From Apus apus (taxonomy: Eukaryota; Chordata; Aves; Apodiformes; Apodidae): a DNA stretch of 64,000 bases. The position numbers and the translations under genes are program-made. Positions 26,401-38,400 of the stretch are shown piece after piece; position 1 is the first letter of the stretch; each line of letters opens with the position of its first letter. The notes below the pieces were generated by a model. That model was not told where the DNA came from. It saw nothing but the letters and a program-made list of their open reading frames with translations, and did no database searches. The stretch covers positions 50,735,905-50,799,904 of the forward strand of contig NC_067312.1 in the NCBI RefSeq assembly GCF_020740795.1. The letters are read 5' to 3'.

Positions 26401-29400
26401 AAAGCAGTTTGTTAGGTATAGGTAACAGGTAAGGAGAAGCATTTAGTGACAAGGTTGGAGGCTAGTGACAAGCACCTGGTCACTGCATGTTCTAACAGTT
26501 CAGAGAGAAGAGTCTAAACAGGATGAGAGAAGACAACAGAGACTTCAAAGGGAACAGAATGTCTGCAGCATGGACCTCCCCCAGGTGTCCTATCTGGTCA
26601 AGGACACATCACTCTACCTTCTGTCTCTGAAACTAGGACACTGTTACAGATGTCCTTCTGACACAGCTGAGAGTCTAATGAATTTCTCCATAATATCAGT
26701 GAATTATGGCTTTTATAAAATTGCTGTGGCATGTTTCTATGTCTATGGAGTCCGGTGTCACCCACCCCCACCCTATACTGCCCCACCAAACTAAGAAATC
26801 ATTACCTCAGCTCCCAATCAAAGAGAAATGTTTTAGAATAATAGGGCAACTAAAACCTAGAAAAATCAGTTCAACTCAGCCTGTCTGAAGAGAACAGGCA
26901 TGGAAAAGTGAAATTTCCCCAGAGGACAAGCAGCAACCTCTCCCCATCCCCAAATTTCATGCTCATTATTTAAAGCCATTTGAGAGGCTCATGATAGTCA
27001 GTTTCTCAGGTAAAAATACAAATTAGTGAGTAAAGCTGAAATTGGGGATAAGAAACATGTATGTTACTACAGAAATACATAACCCCAAATGAAGGAGGAA
27101 GATTAAGAGACAGTGTCCAAAAGACTGGCACAAACATGTGCAGAGAAATAATTTACCTAGAACTGCAGCAGAACTTACATGTCCCAAAGTATACCTTTTT
27201 TCCCAAAAAATCTTATCAGATGTTAAAGAAATATTCCACTACTCCTGCATCTCAACGTTACTAGGTCATCTGAGCAATATTGTTCTTTCACACTTCCAGG
27301 TCATTAGAACAAATCTGTTCTTCTACAGTTCTCAGCACTTCAAGTATTTTCTTACTCTGATTTAAGCAATTTACCCCATAAGGCACTAAGGCAGCAAAAA
27401 TCACAAAGTGGCAGAGGAAGTACAAGATAAAACATCTTATTTCCTCAGATTCAAGATAATACTTCTTCTAGATTTTTAAGAATGGAAATCTGATCCACTT
27501 TTTCTCTATTGCATATCAAATTACTTTATGTTCCCTGTCAGGAAAGCACTTTTGAGGTGACAGAAGGGTTGCTCAGCTGTCAGATCACTGGCAGCTGCTT
27601 ATGCTGGCTATCAGAATATTATCTTTCACTGACTATTAAACATGAGCTTTTACTGAACTGAATAAAATACCAAAAATGGAAATAAAGGTGGTTTCCTAAG
27701 TCAGGTCCACAAACACATGAGATCATCCTGATCTCTACAATTACAAAGCATCTTTCATTCATTTTTCTCATGTTCTCTTGGTCCTGCAATGTACTTGGTA
27801 TTTTCTAGGTGGTATCACTATATGGTCTGACACAAGTAGCAAGAAACAATGCAACAACACAGAACAGAGTCTAGGAAGGGACCTGGAGCGTAAAGAGGGT
27901 TGCAGGATTTGGTATTTCAGAGAAACAGTTGACAGGGAAGGGTCATACTCCGGTGCAGTTCTTTTCTGATTATAACTACTGGAAAGCAGCTAAATAGTGA
28001 GAAAGTGGAGAAGGTCTATCCAATAACCAACCTGTACATTGGTAATGTAATACAGCCTGTGGGAAGAGGTCCCTTCTGAGCACTGGGGTTTTCCACCTGA
28101 GATGCTTAAATAAATCCCCCTCAGTTTATGTGCTAGACACCTACCACAGCACAACCACTGTTGGCATGTAATGGTAACATCCTTAAAAAAAATTACCTGT
28201 TATATCATAATGGGTGCAAAGCATGTCAACACTTTCCCTGACTTCCTGAGATTGTCCCTGGGATGTCTGTGTCTCTGCCAGAACTGTCTGTGCTGCAGCA
28301 GTGAATCACATCCTGGGAGTACTTCCCTCCTTCTCAATCTTCAAGAGATTCTGACAAGGAAATTCACTACACTGCCTCCTTTTTCCAGCAACCAAGGAGG
28401 AGAAGAACAGGAGGGGGAAGAAGCACAACACAAGAGTCATGGGAGGCAGATGTGGCTCTAGAGAACTCCAGATGCAAAAATCTGTCACAAGCTGAAGTTG
28501 TTGAAGGGCAGACCTGAATTCACACCAGAGTTTATTTGGAAACGTAACAACTAGCCAGTACTGCATAGGTGGAGCAGGGGAAAACCTTAAGGAAAAAAAT
28601 CAGCAAAAAATGTGCAAGACTGCGAGAAGATTGTAGGAGGTCACATATGTCTGTAAACTTACTTTTGGCAGGACAATTAATCTCAAATGATAGTGCAGTT
28701 GCTTTCAAAACAGATTAATTAAAACTGGACTGGGAGGATGGAGAACTTTAAACAAAATCTGCAGATACAAAATCAAAAAGCTGGAATTTCTGGAATTGAC
28801 TTTCAAGTTGCAGAGAAGCCTTTAGCAAGCTTCCACAAACTGTTTCTAGCATGGTGTAGTACCAACATGCAAGGCAGCTTGCAGGAATCTGTGCTGTGAT
28901 GAGGCTATGCTACAGAGTGTTTTATCAAAAGTAAGACAGGAAATAAAAGATTAAATGGGCAGTACATAACAAACCTTTTAATATTTAAGATGATGGGCAA
29001 GAAGGAAGGGAGGGAGGGGATGCAGGAAACAAAAATATTATAATTACCTTCACAATCATTTAATGGCTTCTATGGATTATATATTTACCTTCTCCTTTGC
29101 TTTAAATCTGAATCTTCACCACTGTTTTGATTTTTCCTGTGACATTAAGGAAGTTTTAATGAAATCACATCAGATCATTTAATACAAACACACAAAACCT
29201 CCCATTTAAAACAAAACAAAACAAAAACCCAACCTCCAAAAAAAATAAACACACAAAAAAAAAACACTTTACACAGATGTTTTGTTGCTTTTTTCCCAGC
29301 ATGATTTAAGGCAGAGAATAAAGGGCATGTGCCTGTTTTAAACTTTGCAAGACACCACTACAATAAGTTGTGAAGGCACGATCCCATTCAAGCTCTCATT

Positions 29401-32400
29401 GCAAACTTCTGACTTGCAACGTTAAGCACAGTATGCTGGCCTTTAGTTTCCAGCTGTTCCCAGTGTAGAAAAGCTAGATTTTATCCTCTTAATTGCAGTA
29501 AAGGCTCCATAAACAACATGACTATTGTTATTAAGCCATTGAAGAAGGAAAGTGCATGATTAAAACCAAGATTCAGGAAGACATGATTATGTTATAATCT
29601 ACCTGCTGTTGTTGGTCTTCACCGTCTCACATACGAGATAAGACTTTTAAAAACATGTTGGTGGTGTGATGGCCCAAAAGAAAAATTGTTATTGGCATGA
29701 CCACCTGTCCACCAGCTAGAACAGCCAAATGCAAATCCCAGATGACCAACATTTTGCATCTCAAAAAATTTCCTACTGTATAGTGCACTGTACGTTTATT
29801 GGTACAAGACAGTTGGCACTGCACATCTCTATTCCTTTGTTTTTACAGAGCCCAACAAGTCCTTCTGCCAACTAAGCTAGTAATGAATCAGAAAACCCAT
29901 TCAGGAAACACACTGCTATTAACACTCACAGGGCTCTATCCAACAGGGTAAATTAACATAACTCTATGGACTTAGACAGAGCCACACAGATTTACTTTAT
30001 CCCAGGCATAAGCCTGAGCATCTCACTAAGCATCCACCAGAGGAGAGTTTTTTCACTCCTGTTCTAGACAGCTAATGCTGGATAAAATGTCTGAAGCAGT
30101 TCAGAAACCTAATAAATATAAAAGCTCTACAGCAAACTAGATTTCCTCACTGAGATAGCTGTATTGTCAGAGACCCTCTTGCAAACCCTGGCTTTGAAAG
30201 CACAACAGGTAATCACTTCAGACATGTTAGAGGGAATGTAACTCACAGATTCTGGCTCATAAGGCAGTTCTAGAAGACGCTGGCAATGAATATGGCACAG
30301 TAGCTGTGTTTGCCTATACTTCACAAGAGATCACAGCACCTGGGTACTTCAGTGATGAAACCAGCTTCCCAGCATGACAAATCACCCCAAGCAACACAGA
30401 GTCTTCTCAAAACTGTGTAATTTCAGAATTGTCCCTGAAATTTGCATTTTGAACATACTCTAGGACACACAGCATGGAATCTCCATTTACTCCATTTTAC
30501 TTCTCTAAGTTACTCAATTCAGTACATACCCATTAAAACATATTAAGTATCTCGCAATTATATTTTTGCTGGTATACTCTGTAATGTAAAGTAACTCATG
30601 GGATTGTTGAAGATGGCTTTATGGCTCATTCGTTGAATCTTTGTTACACTTATAGCAAAACAATGTACTCAAAATACTGCTCTGTATTAGAAGCTCATTG
30701 TGAAGTAAGCAACATCCATCAATCACCTCTTTCACCAGAGAAAAACAGCTGCAGCAAAGGAGCTTGCAAATGCTAATAATGCAATTTCTCATATTTTAAA
30801 CATATTTTTCCCAGTACTCAGAACAGCACACAAGCAAAAAGCCTGACAAAAATCTTCCTTTCCAAAAGCAGATCTGGTATTCTTGCTCTGTTTTTTGGGC
30901 TAACAATCGACCTCCTAGAATATTCCTTTTCCCAGGATCCAGTTGTGTCTCCAAGAGCTTGTACTGCACACAGACCTTGCAGGACCTCAAGCTTTCTGCT
31001 GTGAGAAGCTAACAGTAGTTAACTCCAGGGCTCTTACCTCCTCCGGACTGGCTGCCCAGACTCATTATCACTGCCACCTGATGGGTTCCGTCGTCGAGAG
31101 TAAGGAAACTTTGGTGATTTATTGCGGTCACTGGGAGAATTATACAGCCCACTAGGGTTAAAAAGGAAAACAGATTTAAAACTTCTAAGACATTTAAGCC
31201 AGCTAACAGAGATTCAGCCTACAAAAATGAGAAAGCTCACACACAGACACACTTATGTACATATTCAGCTACACACGTGTGTAATGTAAATACAAATGTC
31301 GCTGCTTTCCAACAATAAATATTTTACAGTGAACCTTGAAAATGTAGGAAAGAAACCTCTTAGCATTGCCAAGCCAACAGCTCTAAGCTTACAAAATGCA
31401 GAAACAAGTATATTCTTTTTTTAACCATAATAAAATTTCTGTGCTTTTGTAAGTGTTACCCAATCCAGAGCTAGGCATTCAAATGCAGCTCCATTTTTTA
31501 TGTTTTCCATATAAACAAGTATGGAAACAGTGCTCTTGTCATGATATATATCTTCATCGCACACCTAATGTTTGGGACTGTGAAACAATTTTGTTTCTAG
31601 CTCTCTGATGTTCATTCACGGAAACCTCTGTCAATGGTGTGGAGGTGTTTAAAGCTTCAATTTATGTACTAAAGCCTCAGTGGGACCCAATGAGTTCAGT
31701 TGTTACTGAATTAGATGTAAGCTATCAAATGCCTGCATGGATTAGGCTGTGATACCTTCTTACAGAAGTGTTAGGACCTCTTCCAAACAGAGCCAGCAAT
31801 GGAGTACATATCACTCTAAGGTGGTCTAGTGATGATGTTTCACAACTTTTTGAAGGAAGGATGCTAAACTCAACCACACATCTTTATCAAATATTGCTTA
31901 GGTGTTTGCTCAACTATGCGGTAAATACAATATTCTCACCAAATGCCAACTAAGATACTCCTTTCTTCTTTCCTAAAATCCTCTGGGCTTCATATTTGAT
32001 GCATTCTTCTTCACCTGCTTCTGCAGACTGCTGCTTACAGCACTGCTCTGCACAGTTGAAAAGTTGCTACAGTTCATCGCAATGAGAATTATTACTAGAA
32101 GCTGTGAAAGCTTTTGTGCAATATACCGTCTGCTTATGTGTCTAAAATTGCATAGTCCTTTAGAATAGTTGGACTTGCAAAAACTCAATCCTACCTGTCT
32201 TTGGCTCCTAAGGGATCAAACTTCCTGCTACCCTGAGAGCAATTTTAACACTGGAGCCATAACATGACAAGCTAACACCACTTCTTTAGAAATCACAAAT
32301 GAACACCCTATCCTAGCCCAAGAATATTTGCACGCTGCCTTGTCCTTACTTTGAAAACTCTTGATGTTTACAGAAGGAGCATAACAGGTAAACCATCATA

Positions 32401-35400
32401 GTGCCCCAAAAGACATATGATAATAAAGACCTGAATCATTATATAAAAGCAGGACTGTAGTGGGTTACACTTAAAGTGCCATCTGGTTCAGTGTCCTGTT
32501 TCCAACAGTGGCCACAAGCAACCACCTACAGGAAGCAGAAAGTTGAGCCTGTATGTCAGCTCCCCAGTGCCCTCTCTGTTCCCCACTATTTGCAATCCAG
32601 GGGATTTACTCAGCGAACTGTTGTACCTCTATCTTCAGAAGCCCTTGGGAACTTCTCCTCCATGGCTCACCCACATTTTCCTTGGAATCCACTAATTTCC
32701 AGCATCTTTTGTAAAGGAGAACCATGGGTGTCCTACTCACAGGAAGTTACTACTCTCTGCCTTTCTCAATGCCTTTAAACCACCTCCAACAGCTCCATCT
32801 GAAGATCCCAAGTTCTTCTGATGGAAAAATACAATCCTGATCTCTTTCTCCTTTCTCTGTACCGCTCACGGATTTCTAGACCACATTCCCTGAAATTATC
32901 TCATTTCCAGACTGAAGGAAGAGTCCTGACTGGCCTATGTTGTTGCTCCTTGTACAGATTTCCTGCACAGCCACACGTTTGATTACTCTTGCTGCCTCTC
33001 TCAAAGCTGCTTCCTTTTCCTGAGATAAGGACATCAGAACTGCTCTCACAGTTTATGGAGCAAATATGTGATCCACAAATTTACGTAATATCATAATGCT
33101 GTTCTCACACTTTCCTAATAATTGCTAGCTTCTCCTCTCTTCACACTTAGTGACTCAAAATCATCTACCACCTAGTGACTTGTCACTCAAACTTCAGGGG
33201 TCTTCCTGCCACTCTTCACAGACCACTTTCACTCTCACTATCCTAAACAATTCTGTCCCATCACCAAACTTTATCACTCCTTTACCAGGTCTTCAACAAA
33301 GACACTCAATAGCAGAGATCTGTGAAAAATATCCTGGTGGAAAGTCACTGGTGACTGCCACAGAATCACAGAATTGTCACAGCTGGAAAAGACCTCTAAG
33401 ATCACGGTCACCCCACTGACCACTTCCTCCTACACTTTATTGCCTAATATTAACTGTTTATTTATCCATGACAGGAGCTATCTTCTTATGTGAAATATAG
33501 AATTATTGTGACCCTATTAATACATCAATACATTATATCAATATACTTCAACCTATTGCCATAGCATGATATTTACCACTGCACAATACCTAAGACATTA
33601 TGCGCTGCCTTACCTCTGTGGGCCATTTTCCTCCCATGGTGCACTTGTTTTACTTCTTTGGGTTTCTGGACTGTTTTCATTTTTCATCTTTTTAAAGCTA
33701 AATAAAAGTACAGACATATGGATATATTTTATTTTATTTTAAACCCATTGCATACAGATCACATGTTCTCTCCCCCAAACCACTTAAAAATTAATCTTAA
33801 AGATACATAGTCATTACAGAGATCTACCCTGGCATACCCTGCTATGTGAAATCGGGCAAACAGCTGCTGTGTTGAAAAATCTCTCCTAGAAAGAGAGACT
33901 GGAAGGAAAAACAAAACAAACAAACTAGCAAACAAACCAAACAAAAAAAAAAAAAAGAAGACCTGAAAACCAGCTCTAGAAGCTCATAATTACGGCAGCA
34001 CTGAGCCAGAAAAAACGTCCGTCTTGTCTCAGAATAAACAAGAACGGATGCTTAAGCAAAGCTTAACAATGGGACAAATACACAATATGCTCTCACAGTC
34101 TTCCACAATATGCAGTTAATGGATTACTGAACCAGAGGTTTTATCAGCTTTTATTCAACATAGCTCTCGATAGAACTCTCTTCCATGGATTTACTTAAAC
34201 ATCATTTTTACTCTTTGGCATAAATAATTCCTGGCATCAGTATGTTCCAGTATTTAACCATGGTACAATGATTCTATTTTATTTCAAAATGTCCATCCTG
34301 TGTTCCCCACTAATTCTGTGCTTATAGAAAGAAAAAGAGCATTATAAATTATGTTTTCCTAATTGTAAACTCCATCCCATAATTCTTTTTTTAAATCCAC
34401 TTTTAACAACTGTCTCATCTCTTTCCCAATTGAAAGAATCTCAGACTACTTAATCTCTCCTAGAATAGGAGTCACCACATACCTCTGATTATCCTTACTG
34501 TATTTCTCTACCATTTTTCCAGGTCTACAGTACCTTCTTTAAGATGGAGGCAAATAAGACAGGAGTGGTAGATATTCAAAACATGACAGACCACCGGTTC
34601 ATTGAGTAACATATTATTCTCATTCCTTTCCCAGTAACTACTTATGTTTTCTGTTTGCTAGACACTGAGCATGCATCTGACAACATGGAAGATCCATCTT
34701 CCCTGACTGCTGCAAGGTAAGTACCAGGACAGTCAAGATGGTCTTAAGACCATCTTAAGACCTGGCTTAAGACATGTATCACTTTTTGTAACCAGTCTCC
34801 TATTGTACCTGCATGAGATGGAGGGAAAAACAGCTGGTTGCTCCAATTTTTCCTTTATTCCTACCATTCTCACAGTGTCAGGTTTTACAGCTTCCAACCC
34901 ATTAATCCTCCTAGATAGCCTACTCATGGCCACTCCAAGTGCTGGAAGGTGGCTTCCATCCAAGCATGCTTTTGCACCCATCTTCTGGCTAATGGCTAGC
35001 CATGCTACTTCTGCATCATATCTTTCCCAAGTGCAACTTAAGCAGATTAAAAAAAAAAAAAAGTTTACAGATGCTTACATGCTTACAGGGAGGAGGACAT
35101 AAGCCAGAGTTCTTTGCTCAGAGCAGGAGGTGACAGACTTAGCTTTATGAAGAAATTGTGGCTACTTAAGTCACTAATCCACTTTTAACCTCAGCCTTCG
35201 GTTACTACAGGTCACTGAGTTAATAATGTAATGAACAAAAAGCAAAGCTATGGTAAGTCAGCAAGAAAAAAAATTGTATTACACTCTATTAAGTAAATAA
35301 TTTTCTTAATACTACATACATTATGTTTTGACTCATATCTGCGTACAATCTATTACCAGGTTTAAAAATATGTGCTTACTACAGACTAAGCAAGTAACTC

Positions 35401-38400
35401 AGGTAAATCTGTTTCAGGCCTATATTGCAAAAAGCAATTTGGTTTGCACAGCTTAAACTTCTAAACAATACTGAGATGGAAGTTCAGCTTAAAAAATTGG
35501 AATAGTGCTCCCAAATCCTGAAAGAGAGCAAGCAAAATAATTGTGGGAGGTGAAGTCACTGCATTAAATTCCTAAGGCATTATTCATCCAGAGCAGATGC
35601 ACACGTAACATCTAGAAAGCTAGAGTATGGCAGCTCTTCAGATGTTAACGTTATCTCCAGGAATGCAGTTGCAAAAGAGACTGAGTAAATTCAAAGTATT
35701 TGAAAAGGCTAGGATCTTAATTTCACATGAGATTACTGTTGTTGGGTGTTCTTACAATTTACCTTGAATTTATACCACTTACGCAGAAGTGATCAACTAT
35801 GTTTTTCAGGCGGCTGGCAGAAGTCTCAGAATCACCAGCCCTAGTTCTGATGGGGGACTTCAACCTACTGTACATTAGCTGGAGCAGTAACTCAGCCACA
35901 AGCAGGCAGGCTAGGAGGTTCCTCGAGTGTATGGAAGACAACTTCCTAACACAGCTGGTAAGTGAGCCTACCAGGGGAGGTGGCTTGCTGGACCTGCAGT
36001 TCACTAACAGGAAAGGAGTGGTGGGGGATGTGGAGGTCAGAGGCCGTCCTGGGTTAAACTCTTGATACTTAGTGAAATAAGGAGAGGGGTCACCAAAACC
36101 TCCACCATGGACTTATGGAGGGCAGGCTTCAGCCTGTTTAGAAAACCGGTTAAGAGAGTCCCTTGGGATTCAGTTCTGAGGGGCAAAGGGGTTCAGGAAG
36201 GCTGGATGCTCTTCAAGAAGGAAGTCTTCAAAGCACAGGAGCAGCTGTCCCTGTGTGTCATAAAACAAACTGTCAAGAAAGACAATCAGCTTGGCTGAAC
36301 AGGGAGCTTTTGCTGGGACTCAGGGAGGAAAAGAGAGTCTACCAGCTTTGCAAGGAAGACCAGGCAGAGAGCTTGTGAGGACATACAGAAAAAAAATGAG
36401 AAGGGCAAAAGCCCAGCGGGAGCTCATTCTGGCCACTACCATAAAGGACAATTAAAAAAAGGTTTTACAAACACATTAACAGCAAAAAGAGAACCAGGGA
36501 GAATTTCCATCCCTTACTGGATGAGGAGGGGAACGTGGCAACCAGGGATGAAGAAAAGGCTGAAATACTCAATGCCTTCTTTGCCACCATCTTTAATAGT
36601 CAGACCAGCTGCCCTCAGGATATTCGACCTCCTGAGATGGAATATAATGATGGAAAGCAGAACAACCTCCCCCACAATCCACAAGGATGCAGTCAGAGAC
36701 CTGCTGCAGTACCTAGACATTCAGAAGTCTATGAGGCCTGGTGGGATTCACCCGAGGGTACTGAGAGAGCTGGCAGAGGAGATCGCCAAGCTTCTCTCTA
36801 TCAACAGTTCTGGAAAACAGGGGAGATCCTAGATGACTGGAGACTTGCCAGTGGGACACCTATCTACAAGAAGGGCCCAAAGAAGGATCCTGGGAACTAC
36901 AGGCCTGTCAGCCTGACCTCAGTACCAGGGAAAATCATGGGAGAGGCTCATCTTGAGAGCACTCACATGGCAAGTGCAGGAAAGCCATGGGATCAGGCCC
37001 AGCCAGCATGGGTTCAGGAAGGGCAGGTCCTGCTTGACTAACCTGATCTCCTATGATCAGTTGACCTACTTGGTGGATGAGGGAAGAGTTGTAGATGTTG
37101 TCTCTCTGGACTTTGGAAAAGGCCTTTGACACTGTCTCTCACAGCATTTTCCTAGAGAAGCTGGTGGCTCATGGCACAGACAGGTGCACTCTCAGCTGGG
37201 TGAAAAACTGGCTGGCTGGCTGAGCTCAAAGAGCTGTAGTGAATGGGGCTGGATCCAGCCAGCGGTTGGTCACCATTGGTGTCCCCCAGGGCTCAGTTTT
37301 GGGTCCAGTCTTGTTCAGTATCTTTATTAATCACCTAGATGAAGGGATTGAGTGTCTCCTAAATAAGTTTGCAGGTGACACTAAGCTGGGAAGAAGTGCT
37401 AATTTGCTTGAGGGTAGGAAGGCTCTGCAGAGACCTGGACAGACTGGATCGATGGGCTGAGGCCAATTGCATGAGGTTTAAAAAGGGCAAGTGCCAGGTC
37501 CTGCACTTTGGTCACAACAACCCCATGCAAAACTACAGGCTTGGGGATGAGTGGTTGCAAAGCTCCATGGTGGAGAAGGGCCTGGGGGTGCTGGTTGACA
37601 GCTGACTTAACATGAGCCAGCAGTGTGCCCAGGTGGCCAAGGAGGCCAACAGCATCCTGGCCTGCATCAGGAATAGTGTGGCCAGCAGGAGTAGAGAGGT
37701 GATCATGGCCCTGTACTCAGCACTGGTGAGACCACACCTTGAGCACTGTGTGCAATTCTGGGCCCCTCACTACAGGAAGGATGTTGAGTTGCTGGAGTGT
37801 GACCAGAGGAGAGCTGCCAAGCTGGTGAAAGGTCTGGAGAATAAGCCCAATGAGGAGAGGCTGAAGGAACTGGGATTGTTTAGTTTGAAGAGGAAGCTGA
37901 GAGGAGACTTCAATGCTCTCTACAACTACCTGAAAAGAGGTTGTAGGGAGGTGGGAGCTGGCCTCTTCTCTCAAGTTAATAATGACAGGAACAGAGGAAA
38001 TGGCCTGAAGCTGCACCAGGGGAGGTTTAGACTGGGTATTAGAAAGAATTTCTTTACCAAAAGAGTGACTGGACAGTAGAATAGGCTGCCCAGGGAGGTG
38101 GTGGAGTCACCATCCCTGAAGTGTTTAAAAGAAATGTAGATGTAGTGCTTAGGAAAATTATTTAAGCACTGAACAGGCAGATTAGATTATGGTAGGGGAA
38201 TTTAGGTTATGGTTGGACTTGATGATCTTCAAGGTCCCTTCCAACCAGGATGATTCTATTCTATGATTCTGTGTATCTCAACAGTGAATGAAATGTTAAA
38301 CTATGAAAACTCAGCTTGTAAGAGCTGCTGAAAGATGCCTTGGAAGCATGACTGGCAATTAATGCATAAATTTTACAGGATGGAGTAAACTACCAAACTG

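Noticed and set aside
26465..26794. 109-codon plus-strand frame in an intron
   Set aside because: No known similarity and no exon signals in a consistent phase.
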